The position numbers were made by a program, and so were the translations under genes. The notes beneath the pieces were generated by a model. The model saw nothing but the letters and a program-made list of their open reading frames with translations. It was not told the DNA's origin and did no database searches. Shown here in pieces: positions 24,498 through 37,061 of a DNA stretch of 64,000 nt. Numbering within the stretch: the stretch's first letter is position 1; each line of letters begins with the position of its first letter. This DNA is from Coffea arabica (lineage: Eukaryota; Streptophyta; Magnoliopsida; Gentianales; Rubiaceae). The DNA is taken from the NCBI RefSeq assembly GCF_036785885.1, contig NC_092310.1, forward strand, positions 1,612,001-1,676,000, in the 5' to 3' direction.

Positions 24498-25800
24498 TAC
24501 TACATCTATTAATGTTATTGGTCCATAGGGTCATATTATTTGGGAGGGATTTCTATGGCATAAATCGACACGAGAAAGGAAAAAATATGAAAAAGAAAAG
24601 CCATTAAACCATATATCAACTATTTGCAACAAGAAATTTTAATGACTAATCTGCCATTCCATAAGACTGGAAAAATTGGAGATAGTTTGATAAACTGATT
24701 TCTATTGTTAAGTTGGGAAAGTAAAAGGTGTAATAGCATTAGTATTTTATTTAATTTTAAACAAGCAACATTTTATGGTCAACATGTTTTCTTTTTCTGT
24801 GGTCAAGTATACAACATGTGACTTGTTTGATTAAAACAAAAAGGGAAAAAATGGTACCATACATGAGCCATGTTGCTCATGTGCTAAGTTGCAATGTTTG
24901 CTTTAGCGCCCAAGAACTTATAGGCTAGAGAATCAAACAATTTACAACTCCTGTAAATCATTCATATTCCTGCTGAAGTTTAGGCAATCTATTGCTAAAT
25001 GTTTGACACAATTAGGACCATTAACCAAATATGAGTAGAATTCATCAATTAATACAATATTTGGCTAAGGTCAAGGGACAAATAATTATAAATTTAGCAA
25101 CAAATTGCAACCTATCAAAATTCGTTCTCCATAATTTCACAAAAGAAAAAACAAAATCCACACTCCAAAAGGAAACGGCCTGCTTAGTTTTGCCCAAAAA
25201 AATGAAAAGAAAAGAAACGCATGAGCCTTGGATTGAAAAATAAAAGGCTCCGTGCCTCACATCTGTTTAATGCGAGGTATGAAGTAATTTCCTTTTTTTT
25301 TTTCTTTTGCAGATTGGAAATTCAATGGGGCACTGCATTGGTGGAATTCTACACTTAAAACACCCCTTTTGCAGAAATTTTTTAAAATTCATCATCAACT
25401 TGGAAATTCTCTCATATTCAGTTAAGAAATAGGATGAACAGCGACATGTTTAGTGTTTAATAGCATTGTGTATTTGTATTTGGGTTGGTATTTTCATAAG
25501 AACCACTGTCATTTGTAGCAATTTGATATTTTTGTGACTCATGTAAAGTTCAAAAATATTACTGAATCTGTTGATATTATTGGTCCACAAGGTAATATTA
25601 TATGGGAGAGATTTCTATGGCATGAATTGATAGGAGAAAGGAAAAAATGAAAAAGAAAAACAATTAAATCATATATCAACTATATGCAGACATGCAATTG
25701 ATAGTCAAGAAATTTTAATGGCTAATCCGCCATTCCGTAAGACCGGCAAAATTGGTGATAGTTTGATAAATTGGTTTGGGTAAATAGCCAATTTCGTTTA
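24480..25800 (+). repeat. Pair of about 230-bp direct repeats upstream of RNase copy A
   Basis: 24480-24710 and 25545-25775 share the wording ctgttgat/atgttattggtccata-aggtcatattat...gggagagatttctatggca...gaaaagaaaaacaattaaaccatatatcaacta. They lie about 1.05 kb apart. The same pair occurs in copy B (41665-41910 and 42775-43010), so the internal repeat predates the segmental duplication. The 0.8 kb between them holds no convincing gene. Confidence 0.6.
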
Positions 25801-26631
25801 TAAACTTTTGTACTAGTGCCAATGTAGTTCCTAAATTTTATTTCTAACTAATTTGATATGTGAATCTATTTTGTGGTTCCAAATAAGGACCTCTGTGGCA
25901 ATGTTTGCGGCAGACATAGGCACATGTTGGAAAAGAACTTGGTCCATGGTTTCCAAATCCCCTCGACAGAATCATAAAGAAGCAGAAGTTGAAAGTTTTC
26001 ACTCTTCGAAAAACTGAAGTCCAGCGAGACTCATATTGTGACTCCAAATGCTGAAAACCATGGTTAAATATCAGTACGCAAAATCCCTTTTTCGTTGTCC
26101 ACACAATTTACTAAAGTTAGTTAATTTTTTTTAAAGTGTTTGAACCCTCTCACTTATACTCCCATGTTCTCAACCATCCAACCCATTTCTCTATTAAATC
26201 AATGGACCGCTTGGTTCAGAGGTTTTGGTATTTGAAATTACAATAATTTTAATACTGTGCATTTGATCCAATACAATGAGAATTGAAATATTGAAATCAT
26301 ATCTTAAAATTTAGCCATTCATGATTCCCGACTAAATTGGGAGAAATTGACCAAAATCCTCATTAATGGGCCCTCTATCCAGCATTCCATTTCCCTTTCC
26401 AATTCCAAAGCAAGAACCAAGAGCCTCCTAAGCTACTTGATTCTCCATTCTGGTTCATTTTGCCAGTTGCAAATTCTGGTTACTAAAGTACTCCAAAGCA
26501 CATGTAAGGGATAAATATCTCATTCCAATGCTACAACTCCCATCTCTTTCAAAAACCAAAGGGGTCACCAGCAATAAAGACAGAGTAATTGTATTGGGGT
26601 TGAATTTTCTAGTATTCGATTACACTTTCTA
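25801..26631. other. Spacer, no gene recognised
   Basis: The open frame on the minus strand at 26104-25844 is partly shared with 43400-43612 but has no known domain and no splice context. Nothing else stands out. Confidence 0.4.
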
Positions 26632-27101
26632 GGACAAATTACACTTTACACCCTGTGATTTAGTAATTTTTTATATAACCCCCCTATAGTTTCAAAAACT
26701 ATACTTAATCCCATAATAGTTTGGATTAAAGTGTCAAAGTGATGAAAATGATCATTTGTAACTAAACCTTTAAAAATGTCAAAATTACCCTTATACGTAC
26801 ATGACACACTAATCCCGTATGATTTTGTGTTTTACCATATGACCCATTTATGATTTAATACTTTATCATACAACCCCCTTATGATTTTCAAAATATACAC
26901 ATAATCCCCCTTGGTTAATAAATAATTTTCAACTTTACATAAGAGTATTTTTGATATTTTAAGTGACTCCGTTACGAATGATAATTTTCGTCACTTTGAC
27001 ACTTTAATTCAAATCATGAGAGGGTTATGTATGGATTTTGAAACTATAAGGGATTATATAGAAAAACACTAAATCACATGAGGGTAAAGTGTAATTTGTC
27101 C
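26632..27101. mobile_element. Mutator-type MITE with long inverted repeats
   Basis: Inverted ends are GGACAAATTACACTTTAC and GTAAAGTGTAATTTGTCC. Long imperfect arms of roughly 190 bp fold back on each other. Flanks are cactttcta (26623-26631) and aactttcta (27102-27110), 8 of 9 matching, the 9-bp target size of Mutator-like elements. It is 470 bp, the same family as 31448-31919. It sits about 250 bp beyond the 3' end of the F-box gene. Confidence 0.8.
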
Positions 27102-27348
27102 AACTTTCTAGGCAACGGGAAGCCTTGGGGAACTCATTCTTCTCCTCTTTAACTTTGATATAACAAGAACAAAGAAGGTTCAGAGAACAAACAGGCACCA
27201 AGTAACAATCATAAAGTTCAAATTTCTAACATATGATTCAAATGAAAAGACTTATTGTAAAAGCTAAGGCATCAAACCAAAAAAATACGACCAATATTAA
27301 ACTCATCTAACGAGCATGATTTTTCCAATTCCCCATTTGATCTCCAGT

Positions 27349-28518
27349 TCAGTTCATTCGACGACCGCATAGTTCACCGAGAGCAACCAAACTTTCATGA
27401 TAAATATCAGCTTGCAGGGTGGTTGGAAACCCATGAATGTTATATTTTGTAAGACTTCCTCGATTATCACCTAGGACAGCACATGAAGCCAACTGTCCAT
27501 TGCTCATTTCCCAAAGCAGTTTATTACTGTTCCACGAAGATAACGGGCAGTCGATTCCTCAGAGTGGTCCTATGGAAAACTTTTTAACCCAAGACTCCTG
27601 CACGCCGTACTCCATCATCACCCATATGTCGAAATGCTGATCCGAAATTTGACTCCCTGTAATGTCATACCATATCATGGCAAGTGAATTGTCCAAGACA
27701 ATGAGTTTCTGAATGCCATATTCTCCTTCAGTGTCTGGTGCTCCATCAGGAAATTGAAATTCTCGAAATTGCTCAGTGCTCAATTCAAAAGAAAGGATCT
27801 GGAGGGCAAAAGAATCAGTAATTAATGGTGTGCACCAATGGAAGCATCCATTAAATAAAACAGAGAAGCGCGGGTTATACACCCCTTCCGGCAGTTTGAC
27901 GTCTGGATCGAGTTCTCTCCAAGAATTAGTACTGAGACTGTATATTTCAACCTTGCAGGAATTAAGATCATAATTGTATTCCTTAGGAGTAATTCCTGTA
28001 AAAGTGATGATCTTGAAATCGTCACTGATTGCATCAAACCCAAACCCCATTTCAGCCACCTGGCAAAAATACCCTTGTGGGCAATGAAAGGGAGGATCAG
28101 GGAGTGCAAGAAACTCTCGAGTTGCAGGATTGCACAAATAAATACCACCCGATTCATTACTTTTAAGACAAATTATGCCATAGCATGTGCCGACCAAAAT
28201 CATATTGACGTATGTTGAGTACGGCACCTCAAAATCAGGGGCCACAACCTGGAGAGATAAAGATTCATCCTTTGAATGGAATGATAAAACAATTTTTCTC
28301 TCATCCTTGATGAAGCGCTTCACCAGGATGGCACCTTCCTGATCGCCGTTCTTGGCTCGAGTGACATGCAAATGCGTGAAACGGGGGCTTTTGATCAAAG
28401 AGCACCAAGATTTGTTAACGCATTTGAATTGGAACAAACATTTCACGGGTAATCTCACCAAGATCTCCATCAGGATGTCCTCCGGAAGAACATCCATTTC
28501 TGTGAGTTGTTTGGTCAA
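27349..28518 (-). pseudogene. S-locus F-box-like gene (F-box plus FBA domain) with premature TGA
   Basis: A single-exon minus-strand frame of 389 codons from ATG 28518 to TGA 27349, interrupted by one in-frame TGA at 27559-27561 (codon 320). The F-box is at about residues 8-50: LPEDILMEILVRLPVKCLFQ, then FKCVNKSWCSLIKSP. Next comes an F-box-associated domain (CYGIICL, YLCNPATREFLALPDPP, GFGFDAISDDFKII, VEIYSLSTNSWRELD). The stop falls after FSIGPL; the readable tail continues GIDCPLSSWNSNKLLW and ends FPTTLQADIYHESLV, matching the usual end of SLF/SFB proteins (about 380-400 residues). A CGA-to-TGA change would explain the stop. Such proteins join SCF ubiquitin ligases, and in pollen they target non-self S-RNases. 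The first 319 residues might still be made, so pseudogene status is inferred. Confidence 0.8.
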
Positions 28519-30329
28519 TAGATTGATAGCAGAGGAGCAGAAAAATAAAAATAAGGTTGCGAAGATAAGGGTTCATCAAGAGGTCTCCTCATTTGCAGCT
28601 TTCATCAAGGCTCTCCTTTCTTCAGTGGGATCATTTCCTCGCGAGTAGTGAGAAGATTTATTGAGTGGATCGCTACTTGCTGACTTTATGATTAATTGGG
28701 AATAGAGTGAACGGCCGGAATGATCGCTCAACTACTCAAAATAGCATCCTTTGGTTATCAAACTTTTTTTGTGACCAAAAAGATCATTAAACTCCTTAGT
28801 GATGAATTTTAGTGAACGGCAGAGTCATTTTACCGAATTTTAGTGATAAATCATCTGCTTACAAGGCATTCACTCATGCAGGAATATTTTTTAGGGGGCA
28901 AAAAAGTCCAACAAAAGGATTGCTATTCATTTCACGTATTCATTTCATATATTAATTTTTCCCTTTTTCTGCTTTACTTCGATATAGAACTCATGATTTT
29001 CTTGTTCTCATAACTGTTTGCTTGCATCAAACATTTGGGCTTGGCTCCGCATATATAAGGCCTAAGAGGACACAGTTAAAAGAAGATGATGAAAAATCTT
29101 AATTAACTAAATTTATCTCTTGGTGCTCCCTCTTATAGCACTTGAATGAGCTAAGGATTTCATTTTTTTAAATGTTTTATTTTAAGTGTAAGTGGAAGGG
29201 TTCAAACTCAATATTTCTCACTTATACTATTTCCTTCGAACCATCCAATCCACCACTCCCTCCCCTAGTTAAGGCTTTCATTTGATTCAAAAAAATAAAA
29301 AAAAGGGGTGGGTTGTCCTTGAACTTAATTAGAAATTGCAAGTAAAATAGAAGTTCATTAGTCAAACAAAATTTTCACTTGGCAATTCGTATCTGTGTTT
29401 TTTAATTATTTTTTAAACTATTTTTGAAAAAATACGGAAAAAAAAACCATCCAGAGCCGGCAATATTTTTTGGTAAAAACATATAACTCTCCTTGGAAAA
29501 AAAACAAATAAAGATTGATTATAACTCATTGGCCGATAAACAACAATTACGTGGTGTTTCTGTAACTCATTAGCCGAATTAGTATGCATTCTTAATTGCC
29601 ATTAATACTTTGAAAGCAAGTGGCAGGTCAAATCAATTGTCTCTCTTTATTCAATGCAGATGATAACAAATAAAGATTGTGAAAAAGAAATTGTGAAAGA
29701 AAGTCAATTCTTGTGGTAAAATTTAAGTTTGGTCAAAGAAGTCGCTTCTTTATGAATATGGATTCTCTAATGGATAAGATAAGGCTAAGACGAAAAGTTG
29801 GGGCAGAGTTTATTGCCAATCAGCAAATTAATTAGGTTTTTAAGAGTTCACTCTTTTATGACAAAAAGCATTACACATGGAGGAGGGATGTCATTTCTTT
29901 ATTTCATCGATCTAAGTTAAAAGTTTGAAAAGAAATTCAAACAATTATGTAAGTGCAGTAATCTGGTATGGTAGTTGCAGAACTGACTTTCTTCTTCTAA
30001 ATTAACTTTCTCTAAATGGTGCCTAGTTTTTTTTTTTTTATTGGTACATCCCAAGTGGAGAAGAGAACTAAAATCTTACAATTTGCGCGACTCTATAAAT
30101 AGAGGGATTAATCGCTTTAAACTATCATCTTCCACTCACACACAACACTATTTCATCAATTGGGCAAACTGATACTTGAATTTCTAGAGATTTTGGCATG
30201 GTCTTTTAGGTCAACACGTATTTGTCAATCCTTGAGAGAGTCCTTTAATTTCTCTCTAGTATTTTTGTTAACGATGGGATATCAGGAAAGAATTATTTTG
30301 TGGTATTAGAAAATACGACAATAAAAATA
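28519..30329. other. Upstream of F-box gene; intergenic
   Basis: No open frame with a domain. It would hold the F-box promoter (minus strand, from 28519 upward). A plus-strand TATA-like box at 30094 is listed separately. Confidence 0.4.
30094..30101 (+). promoter_or_regulatory. TATA box without a gene; resembles the RNase promoters
   Basis: CTATAAATAG is followed about 45 bp later by atcttccactcacacacaac. The two RNase T2 leaders read CTATAAATAG and then atcttccactctccacaacc at similar spacing. No RNase coding sequence follows, so this may be an orphan promoter relic. Confidence 0.3.
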
Positions 30330-31025
30330 CTTATGACTTGGGGACCATAACCCTATTTATAAATAATATTTCTGTTATGACTTGGGGACCATAACGCCTC
30401 ATAATAAGTTATAAACTCTGCGGCCATAGTTGAAGATATTCTAAGAGACTGTTTAGCACTCTTCTAGGATATGACACTTTCAGCCAACAAGAAGATATAT
30501 CCTGACATTTAGTTCATAGCATCTTGGCATCCTGTATAATCGGAATCAGTATATCCAATGATCTCGAGTTTATCTGACTTCCGATACGTGAGCATATAGT
30601 CTTTTGTTTTCTACAAATACCGCAAGACCTGTTTGGTTGCTTTCCAATAATTTAATCCAAAATTACTTAAATATCTACCCAATATCCCGGTAATATATGC
30701 AATATCCGAACGCGTACAATTTGAGCATACATTAAACTCCCCACTGTTGACGCATAGGGAATCTTTTACATCTCTTTTCCTCAAAACCATTCTTAGGACA
30801 CCACTAAAGACTAAACTTGTCTCCTTTAATCACAGAGGTATCACTTGATTTATAATTTTGTATAACATATCTTTTAAGAACCTTTTCGATATAGCCTTTG
30901 TGTGATAGTTCCAAAATACCCTGAGAGTGATCCCGATGTATTTGTATGCTTAACACAAAAGATGCATCACCAAAATTTTTTATCTCAAAATTCTTAGTTA
31001 GAAATCTCTTGGTTTCATGTATCAT
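30330..31025 (-). pseudogene. copia reverse transcriptase relic
   Basis: The minus-strand frame 31025-30804 reads KRFLTKNFEIKNFGDASFVL, then GILELSHKGYIEKVLKRY and SSDTSVIKGDKFSL, the C-terminal RT of a copia family different from the other copies here. Further copia RT/RNase H text continues to about 30330 in shifted frames with many stops. Confidence 0.65.
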
Positions 31026-31447
31026 ATGAGTCCAATTAAATCTATGCTTTGAGGTAGGATTGATCTTGGAAAAAGTGAGCTTGTTGAGATTACAAAATTT
31101 GATTATACATTTGGAAACTGGGGAGATGAGAATGATATTCTGCTAGTAATTATTCTTAGTTTTGAGTCTCAATTTATCGACCACTCTGTCAACTGTTGCT
31201 GTATTTTACCCAAGCATCATGAAACGAATGGCAATATGGAACTGTAGATCAGAATTGCTTTAAAATTTCAAAGAGGAGAAAATGTTGGACTGAATACTGT
31301 GCTGGCGAAAATGTTGGACAAAAGAAAAGAAAAGAAGCTACTGATGATTTAAGAGCCATCTCAATCAAATTCAAGATTCTAGCTGCTTTGCACTTCCCTC
31401 AACCACTTACAAGATGCACTTCCCTAGCAGTTATATAAATGTTTTTA

Positions 31448-31919
31448 GGGTAAATTACATTTTACCCCCCTGTGGTTTACTCTTTTTTTACATAACCCCC
31501 TATGGTTTCAAAAGCTATACATAACCCCCTCATGGTTTAGATTAAAGTGTCAAAGTAACAGAAATAGTCACTTGTAACGGAACTTTTAAAAATGTCGAAA
31601 TTACCCTTATAAATACATGACACATTAACCCCCTATAATTTTTATATTTTACCATATAACCCCCTTATAGTTTAATACTTTACCATATAACCCCCTTATG
31701 ATTTTCAAAATATACACATAACCCCCCTTGGTTAATACATAAATTTCAACCTTACATAAGGGTATTTTTGACATTTTAGGTGACGCCGTTACGAGTGATT
31801 ATTTCCGTTACTTTGACACTTTAATCCAAACCATAAGGGGGTTATGTATAGCTTTTGAAATCATAGGGGGGTTATGTAAAAAAATGCTAAACCATAGGGA
31901 GGTAAAGTGGAATTTGCCC
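31448..31919. mobile_element. Mutator-type MITE, perfect 9-bp target repeats
   Basis: Starts GGGTAAATTACATTTTACC and ends in the inverted GGTAAAGTGGAATTTGCCC. The 9-bp repeats ATGTTTTTA at 31439-31447 and 31920-31928 are identical. Arms of roughly 190 bp are inverted copies, rich in ataacccccttatggttt words. It is 472 bp with no coding capacity. Confidence 0.9.
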
Positions 31920-31928
31920 ATGTTTTTA

Positions 31929-32399
31929 TTTAGTTTTTTCAATTCTCAAATGTCAATGAGAGAATATATTCACCAGAAAAATAAAAATCTCAGTCAGGAA
32001 GAAATGAAAAGGGGTGATCGAGTATGTCCATGTTTTGGAAATATTGGACAACTAGAGTAGGAGAAAAAGAATTGGGAAAATTCGGATATTATGGCGAGAA
32101 ATTTGAAATAATTTCTAGTGTCTTTAACTGAGAAAATTCGGTAACCTTAATTCATGGCTAACAATTGACGTTCAAATTTTTTGTTAATGGCACTCTATTT
32201 TTTCCATGTTCTATTTGCTAAAATTATAATAAAATGTCATTAATAATAATTGAAGTGTCGATTGGTGAATGAAGACCACCAGGGTTTGCCCCTTCACTTT
32301 GCATTCTTCCAAAATTTGAAAGAGTATATACCACTTTTATATTATGCTTTTCCTTTATTAATTATTTCATGCATATTTTCCAGTAGTCATCTTACAAAA
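31929..32399. other. Intergenic, no feature seen
   Basis: AT-rich. No gene recognised. Confidence 0.4.
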
Positions 32400-35090
32400 T
32401 TTTTTAGGAGGTACATAGCAAAATTTCTATCAATACTTTCTTCAATTTTACATATAAAAAATCCATCCTCTGGCCAACAAAGATCATAATCAGAATTTTG
32501 CATAAAGACCACACCCTATTTTCTTTTGCTATATTTAAATAATTTTATTAGTGAAAAGCATCAAATAATGGAAAATATTTTTAAAGAATATGCTATATGT
32601 GGGGCCCTAGTCATCGGCCCCGTATCCCTTTCTTGAGTCTTTAGCCGAAGCCTAGCTAGATCTTGGCTTTGCCGAACTAGTGCCTGCTAATATTGTGGTT
32701 GACGTATGAATTTGACACCCAACAACATGCCTATAGTAGGCGTGTAGAACTCTCTGCTTTAGAATAATGATAGTAATTAATGTTGATCATCCTCTGTCTT
32801 TTATGGATAGTAATTAATGTTGATGAATTGACGGACATAAGGTGTTCAAATGATATGTCACAATATTTCAGAGATGAAGGGATTTAACGTACCAAAATAG
32901 TGGAATCTGGGAATTCAAATTTATTCGCTCCATTTGGATTAACTACTTTTAAAAATATTTTTTGAATATTATACTATAGTAGTGTATATGAAAAATTTTT
33001 ATTATCAATGTTTTTTGTGATGTTTTTAGAGGGGTTTTTGAAATATATTTTGGAATACTTTTTAAAATTAAAAATTTTTTTAAGTACTTTTTAAAAATTA
33101 AAACTACCACTCACACCCATCCCTACCCACAGCCACCACCCTCTCCCTTCTTCTTTTTTCTCCCCTCCCTTTTTCCTTTGCTCCTACTCTCTCTTCCTTC
33201 TCCTTCCCTCTTCTTCTTTCCTTCTCCTAGATATTCCTCCTTCCCTCTTCTGCTTTCCTTTTCCTCCTCCCCACCCTTTCCCCGCCACCCTTTGCCCCTT
33301 CCTTTTCCCCTTCCTCTTCCTCCCTCTTCCTTCTCCTAGATATTCCTCCTTTCCTCTTCTCCTTTCTTTTTCTTCCTCTCCACCCTTTCCCCGCCACCCT
33401 TTGCCCCTCCCTTCCCCTTTAGTAATCATCTTACAAAACTTTTCAAGAGGTACATAGCAAAATTTCTATCAATACTTTCTTTCAATTTTACATGTAAAAA
33501 ATCCATCCTCTGGCTAACAAAGATCATAATCAGAATTTTGCATAAGGACCACACCCTATTTTCTTTTGCGATATTTAAATAATTTTATAAATGAAAAGCA
33601 TCAAATAACGGAAAATATTTTTAAAGAATATGTTATATGTAGGGCTCTAGATTTTTTTTTTTTTTGTCAGCAACGATACATTTGTATAACCTACTCTATC
33701 CTAATATAGAGGGGAGTCTAAGGAGGCTGTGATAGGAGTTAGTGTGCATACAGACCCAACTAGATCAAGGGAGTGCTATGCCACAATTCTTAGATTTTTT
33801 TTCGCTGTGGTGAGATTTGAACCCTCACCAATAGTTCAAGGAAGGACTTAAATCCCTCCCTGGTGGCCACTGAGTCATTGGCCCAGTGGTTGTGAGGCTA
33901 TAGTCATCGCCTCAATTTCCTAAATCTTTAGCCAAAGCCTAACTAGATCTTGGCTTTGCCGAACTATTGCCTGCTAATATTGTGGCTGACCCGTAAGTCT
34001 GACACATGACATATGCTACATGCCTATAGTAGGCATGTAGAACTCTGCTTTAGAATAATGACAGTAATTAATGTTGATCAATCTCTATCCGTTGTGGATA
34101 ATAATTAATGTTGATCAATTGATGGATATAATGTGTTCAAATGATATGTCACAATACTTCTGAGATGAAGGGATTTAAAGTACCAAAATAGTGGAATTTG
34201 GGAATTCAAATTTATTCACTTCATTTGGATTATTTATTTTCAAAGGTGTTTTTTTTGAATATTTTACGGTAGCAGTGCATATGAAAAACTTTTACTGTTA
34301 ATGTCTTTTGCTGTGTTTTTGGAGAGGCTTTTGAAATATATTTTGGAATGCTTTTTAAATTTAAAATATTTTTTAGAGTACTTTTTAAAAATTAACACTA
34401 CCACTCACAAACACCCCCATCCCCAGCCACCACACCTATCATCCTTTCCCTCCTTCTTTTTCCTACCCCTCTCTCTTCTCTTTCCTCCTCCCCTCCCTTT
34501 CCCTGCCATCCCCCGCCCCTCCTTTCGCCTCCTACTCGATCTAGCCCATCCCCTCCTCTCTTTCCCCGATCTAGAACTCTGCTTCAGGATAATGATAGTA
34601 ATTAATGTTGATCAACCTCTGTCCTTTATGGATAGTAATTAATGTTGATCAATTGACAGACATAAGGTGTTCAAATGATATGTCACAATATTTTTGAGAT
34701 GAAGGGATTTAAAGTACCAAAATAGCGGAATCTGGGATTTCAAATTTATTCACTCTGTTTGGATTAGCTATTTTTACAGGTGTTTTTTTCAATATTTTAC
34801 TGTAGCAGTGTATATGAAAACTTTTACTCTCGATGTTTTTTGTGGTGCTTTTGGAGGGGTTTTTTTAAATATATTTTGAAATAATTTTTAAAGTTAAAAA
34901 TTTTTTAGAGTACTTTTTAAAAATTAAGACTACCACTCACAAACACCCCCAACCCCAGCCACCACACCACCACCCTCTTCCTCCTTCTTTTTCCTCCTCC
35001 TCCCTCTTCCCCTTCCTCCTTCTCCCTTTTCCTTCTCCCAGAGATTCCTCCGTCCCTCTTCCTCCTCCCCTCCTTTTCCCTGCCACCAGA
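32400..35090 (+). repeat. Three tandem segments ending in CT-rich tracts
   Basis: A shared block (attctgctttagaataatgatagtaattaatgttgatcaa ... tgtcacaatatttctgagatgaagggattt ... actaccactcacaaacaccccca, then a pyrimidine-rich tract) appears at about 32755-33420, 34038-34565 and 34572-35090. The first two copies are preceded by a further shared segment (32400-32625 and 33420-33645). The CT tracts (33130-33420, 34430-34565, 34970-35090) are low-complexity. The pattern suggests unequal exchange. Antisense frames through the CT tracts are not genes. Confidence 0.75.
33651..33895 (-). mobile_element. tRNA-derived SINE
   Basis: On the minus strand it has an A-box-like TGACTCAGTGGCCACC and a B-box-like GGTTCAAATCTCACC near the 5' end and a poly(A) tail (the T run at 33652 onward). 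Near-identical 8-bp flanks are ggctctag (33643-33650) and ggctatag (33896-33903). The sister segment at 32620 shows the empty site. It is about 245 bp. Confidence 0.75.
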
Positions 35091-36506
35091 TTATTATTTT
35101 TTGCTACATAACACAAAGATTTTGTACCAAATTTGGACTATTAGTTTTAAAATGATATTAAGGTAGAGAAAATCATATATACTCATGACCACTAGATACC
35201 AAAGAATGAAAGGGAAAATGATTGAAAAAATCTTCTCATTTGTCAGAATTGTTGCATTCAAAAGGCACTAAAATCTTCTGTGCCTTCAATTTCTCAAGTT
35301 CTGATATTAAATAAGTGCATCCTTAATACAATGTCAACCTCCTAATGTTCCACATGGCCATTTGATCTTTCTTTTCAAATTCAACCCAAACCCTTCCAAT
35401 TAAACTACCCTGCAGGCCACAGATCTAAGTTCATGATAGAAAATGTTGTAATTTGAAGGTAAGACATAACATTTCGATCAGGGCCTTTTCTAACATCTCA
35501 GAATTTCTAGAGAAATTGGGAAAAATGAAAAAGGGAAAAAAAAGGATCACAGAGATTGTACATCTGCAAAGAAAATATTCAATTAAGTAGCTCAAAAAAA
35601 AATTAAAGAGGCGAGTTTAACCAACCTGAATAGATTTTAGGTGCAAAAGCAAGAAATGCAGGATTGTGAAGTCCAAATCCATTTTTATAGATTAATGTAG
35701 CAACTGTGGAGGGAAGTATATAATTTTGTACAAAGGAGAAGGAGCAACAGAGCAAGAGAGGGTCAATTTTCTTCTGGTGTGATAAAATATTATCAGTTGT
35801 CAATGGGACTACAGGTGCAAAGACTACAGGTTTTCCTTATGGCATCCTGAAAAATGTTTTTTCAATTTTTCTATATTCATTTTTTTGTGAGAATAAATAC
35901 AAGTTCTATTTTTCTCTCTTTTCTTCAAATAAATATATAGCTATACTTAGCTTGTTAGGCCCCATCGAGTGCAACAATTCCAAGAATAATCTCACACAAA
36001 ATTTTTGTGCTACTATCAATTAACTTCTCCTTTTCTTGTCTAACTAAGTGGCTTTGTCTAGGCATTTAGGGCAGAACATTTAACATGCTCCTCATTAACA
36101 AAGTTTGGATTGTGGTTAATTGCTATGAGAATTGGTCTTTGGTTGTAGGTTGAACAAATAAAGAAATTAAGGGGAAATACTGTCCGAACTTTGAGAGTGT
36201 TTGATTGCTTTGAGTTTGTGATCTAGGGTTTGGACTTGGGTAAGGCAATGATATATGATGGATGGTTCCTGAGCCATGGTTGGTGAGTGACCCCAAACTA
36301 TTTTCAAAGCTACTTATGAACTGTTTTCTTGCATTATTTACTCGATCGCATATCATGTGTGCTTGCATATGAGTTCATGGCATGATTTGGCTTCAATGAG
36401 TTCTTGGGAGGTCTTGTGCTTAGAACTAACGTCTCCACCACTGTGTTATTGTTCATTTGGAGCACCAAAGGACTCCCTATCACTGTTTCGCTGTTAACTG
36501 ATCTAT
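35091..36506. other. Intergenic, no gene recognised
   Basis: AT-rich. The short frames (35603-35803, 36123-36368 on minus) lack domains. Confidence 0.4.
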
Positions 36507-37061
36507 TTGAAACAACTCAAGTTTGATCACAGTCTCGAACTTGTTTAAATAAACAAACAAGTTTGATTACTAATGTGTTAGATTTTATTGGATAGAACAT
36601 GTATACTATATGATATGTTATGTAATGCACTAATATTAACAACTTATCAACAAATAATTGAATAAAAATGGTGGGCTATCCAAATATCATATAAGAAATG
36701 GCTCATTATGATACTCAGTGACCTTTAATTGATTCTTATACATTATCATATGATCCATATAATGCAACTAATATTTTTTTGATTTATTTAACTTGATTAT
36801 ATTCATTTACACTTTGTATGTTTTATTGTATCTACCTTGCTAATTCGAAAACTATTTCGTATTGTATACTTGTGGTACCTAACAACAAATACATTTGAAC
36901 AAAAAAAAAAGAAAAAAAAAAAGAGAAAAGAGTGTTAAGCCAAGAGGAGCACGAAGTGTCATTCGGTTCCCGCCCTTTTTTGGCACCTAGACCTTTGACA
37001 AACTGACACAGGAAAACTGCACCTCATTTTTCCTTTTGGTGCTCCTTAGTCTTAAGCAAGT
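36507..37061 (+). repeat. Direct repeat R1 flanking duplication copy B
   Basis: A near-identical partner is R2 at 44749-45299 in the same orientation. Both begin ttgaaacaactcaagtttgatcac and end cttaagcaagt. The unit holds no gene. Confidence 0.85.

Larger units (their letters stand above)
17397..27245 (+). repeat. Segmental duplication, copy A
   Basis: Direct-orientation homologue of 37369-44156. Shared in order are the copia RT/integrase junction, an RNase-H relic, the RNase T2 gene, its TATA box and Stowaway MITE, two internal repeats and the end of a Mutator-type MITE. Copy A also holds a solo LTR (19624-21486) and a Harbinger element (22636-23579) that copy B lacks. It lacks about 95 bp present at 39405-39500 and about 380 bp present near 43120-43505. 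Confidence 0.9.

Noticed and set aside
25031..25260. Open frames on both strands, conserved in both duplication copies (also 42260-42489)
   Set aside because: Conservation is explained by recent duplication. There is no domain, and opposite-strand frames of similar length overlap.
33184..33429. Open frame on the minus strand rich in Gly, Lys, Arg and Glu
   Set aside because: It is only the translation of the CT-rich tract and has no start context or domain.
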